Assembly: GCA_035445085.1 (NCBI GenBank)
Contig: DAOMQA010000005.1
Coordinates: forward strand, 74,048-138,047
Direction of reading: 5' to 3'
From: JBDHXE01 sp035445085
Lineage (GTDB): Bacteria; Bacteroidota; Ignavibacteria; Kapaibacteriales; UBA2268
Length of the DNA stretch: 64,000 bases
The notes below the pieces were generated by a model, which worked only from the letters and a program-made list of their open reading frames with translations, was not told where the DNA came from and made no database searches. A program made the translations under genes and the position numbers. Shown here one piece after another: positions 8,655 through 17,075 of the stretch (positions within the stretch are counted from its first letter, which is position 1; the number at the start of each line of letters is the position of its first letter).

Positions 8655-9978
8655 ACAACTTAATAATGATGTTACAATCATCGGAGCAGGGGTTGCTGGC
8701 ATCTGTGCGGCGAATAATTTATTAAATAATGGTTATTCTGTTACTTTAATTGAGCAAAGAGAACTACCCGGTGGTCGAATAAATTCAATTTTAGATGGCA
8801 GAAGCGGTGATGTTATCGATAATTCTCAACATTTATTGATGGGTGCCTATAAGGAATTTTTAGAATTATTAAAAGACTTGGGAACTTATCAGTATCTAAA
8901 GTTTCTGGATGAAATTGACTTGCGTTTATATTCATCAAATAAAATATTCCATCTACGAGCTACTTCCACCGGAAAATTTTCGTTTATGAAGTCAATCTTA
9001 AGATTAGACGGCATCCCGATGAAGGATAAATTAAATTTATTCTATATATTCGCTCTTATTCAATTCCAAAATACTAATGATTTCAAATCATATGATAGTT
9101 ATACATATCTAAAAAAATTCAATCAAAGCGATAGTTTTATTCAGTTATTTTGGGAGCCACTAATATTAGCAACATTAAATAATTTACCGCAATATGCTCC
9201 AGCTTCTCTTTTAATTACCGTTTTGCAAAAATCCTTTTTGGCAGATTCTTATAGTAGCAAAATGATACTACCTAACAAGGGTTTATCAGAATTAATTACG
9301 CCAATAGTTGATAAAGTTAATAAAAATGGAATATTTTTAGCCAAAAATAAATTAAAAGAAATATGTTTAAAAGATGGCTTAGTAGATTATATTGTAACAA
9401 ACGAGTATGAACATATTCGCTCAAAATATTATATAATGGCTACTCAAGCTAATGAAGTTATTAAGTATTATCCTTTGCAAGAATCTAAATTATTAAATAA
9501 TTTAAAACAATTTGAATATTCTCCTATTTTATCAGTCTATTTATGGTTTGATACAGGTAGCTTTGATTTTGACTTTTGTGGTTTTATTGGTTCAGACACC
9601 CAATGGCTATTCAATAGACGAAGGTTTATAGATGCAACAGATGTCAAATACTCTAACCATTTTACTTTATTAGTCAGCTCTGCAGATAACTTAATATCAT
9701 TAAGTAATAACGAAATTTTAAATATTGTTATGGAAGATTTAAGATTGCGTTTCCCAGAATATAAAGATAAGGAACCACAACATTATAAAATAATTAAAGA
9801 GAAGTTTGCAACGCTAAGAATTACTACTACTACCGAACGTTTACGACCAGATAATCAGACAGAAATTCCTAATTTATTATTAGCGGGTGATTGGACAGAT
9901 ACAGAATATCCTGCCACTATCGAAAGCGCTGCAATTAGTGGTAACTATACTGCAAGGGTTATTGCTACTCTAATGTAG
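8647..9978 (+). CDS. hpnE: Hydroxysqualene dehydroxylase HpnE
   Basis: FAD-dependent amine-oxidase-fold enzyme that reduces hydroxysqualene to squalene, the last of the three HpnCDE steps. The dinucleotide-binding GAGVAG is at residues 13-18, followed by the GGR motif, and the family-typical DNSQHLLMGAYKEF block lies near residue 58-71. The C-terminus has LLLAGDWTDTEYPATIESA, the FAD-contacting signature seen in HpnE. The 443 residues are usual for the family. Its partner genes hpnD and hpnC are about 49 kb away on the other strand. A strong hairpin follows the stop codon immediately. Confidence 0.92.
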   Translation: MNKQLNNDVTIIGAGVAGICAANNLLNNGYSVTLIEQRELPGGRINSILDGRSGDVIDNSQHLLMGAYKEFLELLKDLGTYQYLKFLDEIDLRLYSSNKIFHLRATSTGKFSFMKSILRLDGIPMKDKLNLFYIFALIQFQNTNDFKSYDSYTYLKKFNQSDSFIQLFWEPLILATLNNLPQYAPASLLITVLQKSFLADSYSSKMILPNKGLSELITPIVDKVNKNGIFLAKNKLKEICLKDGLVDYIVTNEYEHIRSKYYIMATQANEVIKYYPLQESKLLNNLKQFEYSPILSVYLWFDTGSFDFDFCGFIGSDTQWLFNRRRFIDATDVKYSNHFTLLVSSADNLISLSNNEILNIVMEDLRLRFPEYKDKEPQHYKIIKEKFATLRITTTTERLRPDNQTEIPNLLLAGDWTDTEYPATIESAAISGNYTARVIATLM

Positions 9979-10020
9979 TAAAAGGATGTTACTAAATTAT
10001 AGATTCGCAACATCCTTTTA
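9979..10020. terminator. Hairpin after hpnE
   Basis: A perfect 12-base inverted repeat (9979-9990 and 10009-10020) with an 18-base loop begins right after the hpnE stop codon. It lies between convergent genes, so it may serve both. T-rich sequence follows on the plus strand. Confidence 0.7.
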
Positions 10021-10038
10021 TATCAATATAAACTAATA

Positions 10039-10569
10039 TTATTTTGCTATCAATGTATCTGTTTTTGCTGTATTATGAGGGTTTTCAGTCCTTACAATAC
10101 CAGTAAGCCCACCTTCAATCAACCATTTATTTGCTACCTTATTTAAAACCCTTGCCCCTCTAAGATAGAAATCATTGGTAACTCCAGATTTTGTAACTTT
10201 AGCATTTGTGCCATAGAAAATAGTTGCTAAAGTACCTTGTTGGTCTATAAAAATTGTAACATCTTCTAAGTTCCCATACGATATTTTATCGTAAACTTGC
10301 CATTGCTCATCAATGGCTTTTTTGTATTCAGCAAAACTCTTTAGAACTTCGGCGGAGTCAGTCCCATAGAAAGTAACTTCGTCGCTTAGATATTCTATCA
10401 TTTTACTAAAATCCTCTTCTTCACTAGCTTTATTAAAAGAAATAATGACATTTTTAATGTTTTCTTTCTCCGTTTCAATTTCCTGATGTGAAAGAAATTG
10501 ATTTTTAGGTTCACATCCACTAATCAAGATAGCAAGAAAAGCACTAAACAATAGTATTATTCTAATCAT
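10039..10569 (-). CDS. Lipoprotein with SnoaL/NTF2-like (DUF4440-type) domain
   Basis: A 176-residue protein with a lipoprotein signal, the acylated cysteine being residue 19 (LISGC). From about residue 35 it has the pattern of a small NTF2-like fold: a helix with FNKASEEEDFSKMIEYLSDEVTFYG, followed by strands and a WLIEGG near the end. SnoaL-like and DUF4440 proteins use this fold to bind small ligands or as ketosteroid-isomerase-like enzymes. No catalytic residue set can be assigned. It converges on hpnE across a hairpin and is apparently monocistronic. Confidence 0.7.
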   Translation of the reverse strand: MIRIILLFSAFLAILISGCEPKNQFLSHQEIETEKENIKNVIISFNKASEEEDFSKMIEYLSDEVTFYGTDSAEVLKSFAEYKKAIDEQWQVYDKISYGNLEDVTIFIDQQGTLATIFYGTNAKVTKSGVTNDFYLRGARVLNKVANKWLIEGGLTGIVRTENPHNTAKTDTLIAK

Positions 10570-10698
10570 ACCCTACCTCCAATTTATTAAAAGTTACATA
10601 CCATACCAAATCTGGTATATTAATTGTAATTTTCAGTATACAATATAATGAAATTATATATAATATTATAAAAATTATTTAAATATTGGGACAAAATT

Positions 10699-11052
10699 AT
10701 GAAAATCACTGAAATTAGTTCACAAAACTATCAAGCGTTTCAACCGAAAGAGCTTAAGAAATCAGACATTTCCAATAATTCTATCAAAAGCACGGACAAA
10801 TTGGAAATAAATCAAAGTAGTAATAATTGGCAGAAAGACATATTGTTAGATGCACTATCTATGATTGAGAATAATATCCAATTGGATAATAATATGCCAT
10901 TAGATAAAGTTCAAAATCAACCAATTGAAACTTATGAAGAAGCACTAATGGAATTAAATTGGCTAAAGACACCATTTTTTAAGGCACAAGCATACAACGC
11001 TCAAGCTAATTTAGAGGCTGGCGATGTTATGTATTTATTTACAGAAAATTAG
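10699..11052 (+). CDS. Small hypothetical protein, polar N-terminus
   Basis: A 117-residue protein without signal peptide or membrane segment. The first 45 residues are rich in Ser, Asn, Lys and Gln and probably disordered. The middle and the end are probably helical. The end, AQANLEAGDVMYLF, faintly resembles the last D0 helix of flagellins (QAN followed by VLxLL), and the DKLEI near residue 32 faintly recalls FlgM-like proteins; neither is enough for a call. It stands alone between two oppositely oriented lipoprotein genes. Confidence 0.5.
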   Translation: MKITEISSQNYQAFQPKELKKSDISNNSIKSTDKLEINQSSNNWQKDILLDALSMIENNIQLDNNMPLDKVQNQPIETYEEALMELNWLKTPFFKAQAYNAQANLEAGDVMYLFTEN

Positions 11053-11091
11053 TAGCCAATAAGGTATTAATTATATGAGTAGAAATTGAAT

Positions 11092-11121
11092 AGGGCTAAG
11101 TATTATTAAGTATTTAGCTCT
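11092..11121. terminator. Weak hairpin between convergent genes
   Basis: Eight-base arms at 11092-11099 and 11114-11121, with one G-U-type mismatch, between the convergent small hypothetical gene and the next lipoprotein gene. It is short, so the call is tentative. Confidence 0.4.
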
Positions 11122-11147
11122 AATTATTACACTCAATAGTATATCTT

Positions 11148-11621
11148 TTAGTAACTAACTTCAATTATACCATTGGTAATATTTAACTTCTCGTCTTGAT
11201 TGTCAAGAGTGAATAAATCAGCATAAAAGGTTGCCTTAAAAATATGCTCGTTCCATTCAATAATTTGAATCGAACCCTTATTTGCCCTAAAAGACTCACC
11301 TCCATTGTCAATGGAGAATATTAGTGAATTGCTTTCATTAAACTCATAATTGGTTGCAATATACTTTGGTATCAATAACCTTATGATAATGTTATTATTC
11401 TTTATAGAGGTTTTTAGAGTACTATGAATAGTAAGAAAATCATTGTTATCATCTGCAAGCTGTATACTTATGCGGTTCGATTGAAATAGGTAATTATACT
11501 TTCCAGAAACATTAAATTGAATTGTACCTTGTTGTAAATTTTCAGGACTACTTATATTTTCAGAACAAGATATAATCAATGATATTAATAAAATATGAAA
11601 GCACAAATAAGAATATTTCAA
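11148..11621 (-). CDS. Small lipoprotein of unknown function
   Basis: A 157-residue protein with a lipoprotein signal and lipobox cysteine at residue 19 (IISC), followed by a short Ser/Glu/Asn linker. The remainder reads as alternating beta strands with polar turns, probably one small beta-sandwich or barrel domain. I do not recognise a family. It begins two bases after the short-chain dehydrogenase stop, so it is probably on that transcript, but no functional link is evident. Confidence 0.6.
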   Translation of the reverse strand: MKYSYLCFHILLISLIISCSENISSPENLQQGTIQFNVSGKYNYLFQSNRISIQLADDNNDFLTIHSTLKTSIKNNNIIIRLLIPKYIATNYEFNESNSLIFSIDNGGESFRANKGSIQIIEWNEHIFKATFYADLFTLDNQDEKLNITNGIIEVSY

Positions 11622-11622
11622 G

Positions 11623-12357
11623 CTAAATATTCCCTTGTAGTGGTCTAATTACAATTTCCTCTACTAATAAATTTCCTTGTAGTGAGCTGTCTATGTTTTT
11701 TACTATGGTCATAGCTACATCGTATGCTTGCATAAGTTTATCCTTAAAATCAATTTGAGATTGTGCGTCCCAAATATCCGTGCAAGTTGCTCCTGGCAAC
11801 ACATCAATGACTCTAATACCAACTTTCCTATACTCATTTCTAAGCGAGCGCCCTAACGAAAGTAAGGCTGATTTACTCATATTATAAATTGAACAATTTG
11901 CAAAATTTTCAAAAGCTGATACAGATGAGATATTCACTATTGTCCCCTCTTGTTTTTCCAACATATTAGGTAGAGCGGACTGTACGCAATAAATAGGACC
12001 ATTAATATTTACTTTAAATAATCGCTCAACTTCTTCGCTTGTAGTATCAACAAATGCTTTAAATAGGCCAACGCCAGCATTATTTATCAAAATATCTACA
12101 CTATTAAATTTTTCATAGATTCTATTGTATATTTGTTGTACTTGAGTTTTATCACTTACATCGCACTGATAATAATAGAAATTATGATTTTGAGCAAATT
12201 GCGAATCAAAATAGTTATTATTTATATAGTAACTTAGTGGTTTAGTGCTAGACGCTATTACAACGGCGCCTTGTTCTAATAGAACTTGGCTTAATGCTGC
12301 TCCAATGCCTTTAGTGCCACCAGTAACCCATACAATCTTGTTTTTTATGTAATCCAT
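11623..12357 (-). CDS. Short-chain dehydrogenase/reductase
   Basis: Classical SDR of 244 residues. The Rossmann cofactor motif is TGGTKGIG at residues 12-19. The NNAG segment follows near residue 91, then the catalytic serine region ISSVS, and the YxxxK pair in YNMSKSA near residue 158. The end of the central sheet, followed by a PG motif (VLPGAT), is intact. The substrate is not predictable; homologues of this size include 3-oxoacyl reductase-like and general alcohol dehydrogenases. It sits 12 bases downstream of the DUF151 gene. Confidence 0.88.
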   Translation of the reverse strand: MDYIKNKIVWVTGGTKGIGAALSQVLLEQGAVVIASSTKPLSYYINNNYFDSQFAQNHNFYYYQCDVSDKTQVQQIYNRIYEKFNSVDILINNAGVGLFKAFVDTTSEEVERLFKVNINGPIYCVQSALPNMLEKQEGTIVNISSVSAFENFANCSIYNMSKSALLSLGRSLRNEYRKVGIRVIDVLPGATCTDIWDAQSQIDFKDKLMQAYDVAMTIVKNIDSSLQGNLLVEEIVIRPLQGNI

Positions 12358-12369
12358 ATAAAATAGTTA

Positions 12370-12969
12370 TTACGATTGCCCTAAGAATTTGCTTATTTCA
12401 TCTCTAATAGAAGCAGCTTTTTCATAATCTTCTTCTTTTATTGCTTTATCTAAATCACTATTCATTTGCTCTAACTTGTTTTTAGGCTTTTTATTAGCTG
12501 ATACTTGCCTTTGAATCATTTTAATTTCATCATCTTCTTCAGAATCAATAGCTGGTTCATTAGCACCTTCTGTAGTTAGTGATGTTTCGTCCATAATATC
12601 ACTATTAACATAAATAGGCACGTTTAACCTAACAGCAATTGCTATTGCGTCGCTAGGTCTCGCATCAATCTCTACGGCTATGTCTTCAAATATCAACTTA
12701 GCGTAGAATGTACCTTCAACTAAATCATATATTAAAATTTCAGTAAGGCTAACATTTAGGCTTTCTAAAATAGTTTTAATTAAATCGTGTGTCATTGGTC
12801 TTGGCGGTAAGACACCTTCCATTTCAAGAGCAATCGATTGAGCTTCAAAAGCCCCTATCATAATTGGTAACCTTCTATTACCATCTACTTCTTTAAGTAT
12901 CAGTGTGTAGGCATTGTTACTTGTCGGTGCTGCAGATAGTCCCAATACTGTTAAATGAATTTTTTCCAT
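12370..12969 (-). CDS. Bifunctional nuclease (DUF151) family protein with UVR motif
   Basis: The first 135 residues form a bifunctional nuclease (BFN/DUF151) domain, with RLPIMIGAFEAQSIALE near residues 33-49 and the conserved RPSDAIAIAVR near 102-112. After an acidic linker (about 140-160), a C-terminal helical hairpin (LEQMNSDLDKAI...EDYEKAASIRD) matches the UVR motif of UvrB/UvrC and ClpC-associated proteins. This two-domain layout is known in Bacteroidota and relatives. Plant homologues have nuclease activity; the bacterial role is unclear. It starts 56 bases below the aroC stop and may be read through from the shikimate operon. Confidence 0.9.
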   Translation of the reverse strand: MEKIHLTVLGLSAAPTSNNAYTLILKEVDGNRRLPIMIGAFEAQSIALEMEGVLPPRPMTHDLIKTILESLNVSLTEILIYDLVEGTFYAKLIFEDIAVEIDARPSDAIAIAVRLNVPIYVNSDIMDETSLTTEGANEPAIDSEEDDEIKMIQRQVSANKKPKNKLEQMNSDLDKAIKEEDYEKAASIRDEISKFLGQS

Positions 12970-13025
12970 TATTGATTTTTTACTTATATTTAATCTTAAA
13001 TTGACTTTTGTAAATACATTTTATT

Positions 13026-14006
13026 TTAAGAATAGAGTTTCGCTAAAAACATTAAATCCGTAAGTGCAATTGCAGTAACAGCCTCCAACACTGGAGGTAC
13101 TCTTAGTACTATTGCTGAATCGTGTCTCCCCTTTATTTCAAGTTCTTCAACTTGCTTTGTTTTGCTATTATAGGTTTGCTGAGTGATAGCAATGCTAGAC
13201 GCTGGCTTGATAGCAACTCTGAAATATAAGGTATTTCCATTAGATATTCCGCCATTTATTCCTCCAGCATTATTTGTCTTGGATGTTCCCAAGCTATCAA
13301 TAATAATATCGTTCATCTCGCTGCCATATATGTTAGCTGATTGAAAGCCACGACCAAATTCAATACCTTTTACTGCCGGTATTGAGAATACAAGATGGGA
13401 AATAACGGATTCTAAGGAATCAAAAAATGGCTCCCCTATACCTATTGGCAAGTTATTAACCTCGCAATATACAATTCCTCCCAGACTATCCCCTGCTTCG
13501 GAAGTATTTTCTACGAGTTGCTTATAGTCTTTAAGTCCACCAACATATTCTATATTAGCTTTAATTTCAACATGTGGTATAATTTTCTTAGCGATAACTC
13601 CAGCAACGACTAAAGCAGCTGTTAATCGTCCTGAAAAGTGCCCTCCACCACGCGGGTCATTAAATCCATTGTATTTGTTGTACGCTGTAAAGTCAGCGTG
13701 ACCAGGGCGATAATGGCTCTTTAAATTGTCGTAATCTTTTGAAACTTTATTCTTATTTTCGATTTCAATCAATATTGGCGCACCGCTACTATAACCATTG
13801 TATACTCCAGATTTAATCATCGGAACATCATCTTCCTTTCTTGGGGTAGTTCCCACTACTTTAGGTTTTCTTCTTTCCAGATCTAACAAAAAATCCTCTT
13901 GGTTTATTTTAATTCCCGGCGGACAACCATCAATAAGAACCCCTACAATCTCGCCGTGCGACTCCCCTACTACAGAAACTCTAAATATCCTGCCAAAACT
14001 ATTCAT
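13026..14006 (-). CDS. aroC: Chorismate synthase
   Basis: Last step of the shikimate pathway: 1,4-elimination of phosphate from EPSP to give chorismate, using reduced FMN. The N-terminal signature FGRIFRVSVVGESHG is complete, SGRLTAA and the RPGHAD segment follow, and RHD near residue 293 is the C-terminal signature. At 326 residues it is at the short end of the family (350-390), with trimmed loops rather than a missing domain. It is the last gene of the six-gene aro operon and overlaps aroA by 8 bases. Confidence 0.96.
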   Translation of the reverse strand: MNSFGRIFRVSVVGESHGEIVGVLIDGCPPGIKINQEDFLLDLERRKPKVVGTTPRKEDDVPMIKSGVYNGYSSGAPILIEIENKNKVSKDYDNLKSHYRPGHADFTAYNKYNGFNDPRGGGHFSGRLTAALVVAGVIAKKIIPHVEIKANIEYVGGLKDYKQLVENTSEAGDSLGGIVYCEVNNLPIGIGEPFFDSLESVISHLVFSIPAVKGIEFGRGFQSANIYGSEMNDIIIDSLGTSKTNNAGGINGGISNGNTLYFRVAIKPASSIAITQQTYNSKTKQVEELEIKGRHDSAIVLRVPPVLEAVTAIALTDLMFLAKLYS

Positions 14007-15228
14007 AGGCTTCTATCATATTTGCTTGTTCATAAAACATTGGATAAGACTTATTAACACAAGTCTCAACTTTTAATTGCATCTGTGGATTAATTAATTT
14101 ATAAGCTATCGCATAGCTCATTGCAAGACGGTGGTCATTTTTACAGTCAAGTTGGCAATATTTTAGGTTCATCGTATTAATTTGCAAACTGTTGCTTTTG
14201 TAACTTAAATTGGCTCCCAACTTATTATAAGAACTAATTAGTTCATTTAACCTATCGCTTTCTTTAAATTTTAGCCTTTCTACATTTCGTATAATACATG
14301 CTTTATTTGTATATAACGCTAACGGCACTAAAGCCGGGACTAAATCGGGGCAGTCTTCAGCATCAAAATCAAAACCCGTTAATATTGCTTTTTCAATAAC
14401 TAATAAATCATCTATAATATTGACTTTACCATTAATATCTTTTAATAATTTGATTATAATACTATCGCTTTGAGTAGAATTTATATTTAAGTTTGAAAAA
14501 GTAGCTTTTCCCAATAAAGATGCCATTATTATTAAATTTGCAGCGCCGGACCAATCTCCTTCAATATTGATATGACTTAAATCTACTATGCTTTTATTTA
14601 TTAACGTTATGCTTCGATAATTCATATTTTTATACTCAAAGCCAAACAATGCTAATATATCCATAGTCAAGTCAATATATTGTTTACTATTAGGATTAAT
14701 TATTTCAAGAATAAACTCACTATAATACGCTTGTAAAAATAGCAAAGCAGTAGCATATTGAGAGCTAATTTCGCAACTTACCGATATTTTATTAATGTGG
14801 CGATTATTAATAGAAGGGTAAAACTCTAAGTAAGTGCCATAAATATTAATCTCTTTTCCAAACTGATTAAAGATATTATAAAGTTCCTTCAAATCTCTTT
14901 CATACACCCTTCTATCATAATCTATTCTAATAGGAGCAGTTTCAAACATCAAAATAATAGGCAATACCCTTGCAGCAAAACCAGAACTTTTAATATTTAA
15001 TTTATAAAATTCCTTGTGGCTACGTGGTCTATCATTTATCAATAGGGCATCTTTTTGTAATTTAATTGAATAACCTAATTTGAGGAAACAATCAATTATG
15101 ACCAAATTATCATCGGAGTACGTAAAATTATTAATTATCAACATCTTGCCGTCTAAAATAGCAGCAATCAATACCCTTTGAAAGTAGCTTTTATTGGAGC
15201 TCACATTAATAATTTGCTTATATGACAT
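13999..15228 (-). CDS. aroA: 3-phosphoshikimate 1-carboxyvinyltransferase (EPSP synthase)
   Basis: Transfers the enolpyruvyl group of PEP to shikimate-3-phosphate. The 409 residues form the two inverse-alpha-beta domains. The N-terminal substrate lysine-serine is in SSNKSYFQR (about 10-18), where many members have SKSxxxR. Later come GDWSGAA near residue 218, DCPDLVPAL near 287, and the KESDRL motif near 318-323, whose acidic and basic residues line the active site. The sequence is divergent overall, but these sites are intact. It overlaps the aroE-aroK fusion by 11 bases and aroC by 8. Confidence 0.94.
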   Translation of the reverse strand: MSYKQIINVSSNKSYFQRVLIAAILDGKMLIINNFTYSDDNLVIIDCFLKLGYSIKLQKDALLINDRPRSHKEFYKLNIKSSGFAARVLPIILMFETAPIRIDYDRRVYERDLKELYNIFNQFGKEINIYGTYLEFYPSINNRHINKISVSCEISSQYATALLFLQAYYSEFILEIINPNSKQYIDLTMDILALFGFEYKNMNYRSITLINKSIVDLSHINIEGDWSGAANLIIMASLLGKATFSNLNINSTQSDSIIIKLLKDINGKVNIIDDLLVIEKAILTGFDFDAEDCPDLVPALVPLALYTNKACIIRNVERLKFKESDRLNELISSYNKLGANLSYKSNSLQINTMNLKYCQLDCKNDHRLAMSYAIAYKLINPQMQLKVETCVNKSYPMFYEQANMIEAYE

Positions 15229-16432
15229 AATTCTGTATTTCTTTGGCTAATAAATCAACTGTTTCATTAAAATTTTCATTCAATACGACTAAATCGGAAT
15301 TTGAGAAATAAGTATCTACTCTATTTTCATATAATTCTATATACTTAGCATAATCTTTTAATAATGGCCTATCTGTGTTTTGTATTCTTTTAAATGAATT
15401 TTCTAAATATGACACTACCCATATTCTATATGTATTCTTCTTAAGAATATTTATTTGCCCAGAGGAGCTAAGAATGCCTGCACCCGTAGCGATAATATTA
15501 CAATTAGTAAAGTCTATTTCTTCTAGAACAGATTGTTCCATTTTCCTAAATTGGTCTTCGCCTTTTTGCTGGAATATATTACTTATGTCGCCATATCTCA
15601 TTACAATCTGCTCATCAATATCAATATAATTAAATGATAATCTCTTAGCAATTGCCTTCGCTAATGTGGTCTTGCCAGCGCCCATAAATCCTAGCAAGGC
15701 AATCGAATTGTATTTTTTACTCTTAATTGAATTAACTTCTTTTGAGCGGGCTTTTGGATAATAATATTCAAACGATTTTATAGCTTGAGCAATTAACCAC
15801 ATCTCGCCGCTAATATATTTACAATTCAATAATTTATCTCCAAATACATCTATCTGATAAATCAAGTCAATTATAAGTTTATTTTCAATTTTCAACCCAT
15901 CTTCCAAATAAGATTTAGTATGTGGTATTGTATTAATTATTATTTCATAATTATTAATTACCTTGTTAATATCTGTTATATTTAGTAGGCTTTGAATATA
16001 ATATAATTGTGTTTTTTTATGCTCTGGATTTCTTAGAATTATATCATATAATATTTGCTTATCTCTTAGGATACTGATAATATTTTTTGCTGACTCTCCA
16101 CCTCCAATTATTAACACCGTACTATTATTTATTTTCAATGAGTTAATTAATTCTATAAAGTGTTCGTTATCTGTATTATAATAGGAATTTCCTCTATCGG
16201 AATTATATACCGTATTTATACTCCCTCTGTTTGGGAAAGTACCTTTCAATGGAGACGTAAGATTAAATCCATCCAGCTTTAGAATAGAATTCATTATAGA
16301 AATTTCTTGAATATCACGTGCTAATACTCTTGTATAATAGGCAGTTATATTATTTTCTTGAAATAATGTATTGTAAATATCTGGTGATTTACTATGCGAA
16401 ATTGGGCTACCGAAAACAGCAAATCTATCCAT
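15218..16432 (-). CDS. Shikimate dehydrogenase-shikimate kinase fusion (AroE-AroK)
   Basis: A 404-residue fusion of two consecutive pathway enzymes. Residues 1-235 are shikimate dehydrogenase: GSPISHSKSP at 8-17, the catalytic lysine K63 in FNLTSPLKG, aspartate D88 in NTDNEH, the cofactor loop GGGESAKN at 110-117, and the conserved Q near 215 in IAQAIKSF. From about 241 it is shikimate kinase: P-loop GFMGAGKT at 248-255, DIDE for the shikimate carboxylate contacts, FRKME, the GAGI loop and the lid TDRPLL. The dehydrogenase part is compact (about 235 residues against a usual 270). It starts one base after aroD and overlaps aroA. Confidence 0.93.
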   Translation of the reverse strand: MDRFAVFGSPISHSKSPDIYNTLFQENNITAYYTRVLARDIQEISIMNSILKLDGFNLTSPLKGTFPNRGSINTVYNSDRGNSYYNTDNEHFIELINSLKINNSTVLIIGGGESAKNIISILRDKQILYDIILRNPEHKKTQLYYIQSLLNITDINKVINNYEIIINTIPHTKSYLEDGLKIENKLIIDLIYQIDVFGDKLLNCKYISGEMWLIAQAIKSFEYYYPKARSKEVNSIKSKKYNSIALLGFMGAGKTTLAKAIAKRLSFNYIDIDEQIVMRYGDISNIFQQKGEDQFRKMEQSVLEEIDFTNCNIIATGAGILSSSGQINILKKNTYRIWVVSYLENSFKRIQNTDRPLLKDYAKYIELYENRVDTYFSNSDLVVLNENFNETVDLLAKEIQNYVI

Positions 16433-16433
16433 A

Positions 16434-17075
16434 TCAGTCTACACTTAAACTAAAATATTCTCCAATATCTAATTGGCTTGTATTTATTCTTACTTGATTT
16501 CCAATAGCAGCATAGTTTAAAGGGCAACCATTTATATAAGCATGTACTCTACTAAATTTCCCAAAGTTACCAGTACAAAATATAGCGATATTTCCAGAGT
16601 TGTAATTTAATACATCCTTTATTTTATCATAATCCTCATAATTATCAACATCTTCAATAACTATTTTAATATAATCTACTTGAATATTAGCTAAAAATTG
16701 AATATACTTGTTTATATCATGTTTGTTGAAATCTTGATACTTAAAATGATTTGAGGCAATAAACTTTGTACTTTTAAAACGGTCATCTTGCTTTAAATCT
16801 ATTAAATTAGAATAATCCCAATTATAATCAAAATCTAAGTACTTTACCTTTTGATTTAAAGCAAAAAGTAGTTGCTCTCTAATATTGGCAAATGTTCCTT
16901 TGACTGTAAAGATTGGGTATTTAATTTGTTGAAATAAATAATCTAATTCATCGAAAGTAAATTGACATAAGTCTTGCCTTATCTCTATATGACTATATAA
17001 GTTAGACAACTTTATTAATCTATTAAAATCTGATAAATTATAGCTAATGAAGACCATAATATCTTGCCAAATCAT
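16434..17075 (-). CDS. aroD: Type I 3-dehydroquinate dehydratase, divergent
   Basis: Third pathway step: dehydration of 3-dehydroquinate through a Schiff base. The 213 residues fit a type I enzyme. The visible landmarks are IEIRQDL near the start, KYLDFDY, FIASNHF with the catalytic histidine, VDYIKIV with the Schiff-base lysine, and FSRVHAYINGCPLNYAAIG with the substrate-binding arginine. The acidic strand residue usually Glu is Asp in DFDY. The family match is weak over the whole length, so the operon position between aroB and the aroE-K fusion is part of the argument. The likeliest start is the second methionine (position 17057), which still overlaps aroB by 14 bases. Confidence 0.82.
   Translation of the reverse strand: MIWQDIMVFISYNLSDFNRLIKLSNLYSHIEIRQDLCQFTFDELDYLFQQIKYPIFTVKGTFANIREQLLFALNQKVKYLDFDYNWDYSNLIDLKQDDRFKSTKFIASNHFKYQDFNKHDINKYIQFLANIQVDYIKIVIEDVDNYEDYDKIKDVLNYNSGNIAIFCTGNFGKFSRVHAYINGCPLNYAAIGNQVRINTSQLDIGEYFSLSVD

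Noticed and set aside
10570..10698. CRISPR array or tandem repeat region in gaps
   Set aside because: No regularly spaced repeats were found anywhere in the window; the gaps are simple A/T-rich sequence.
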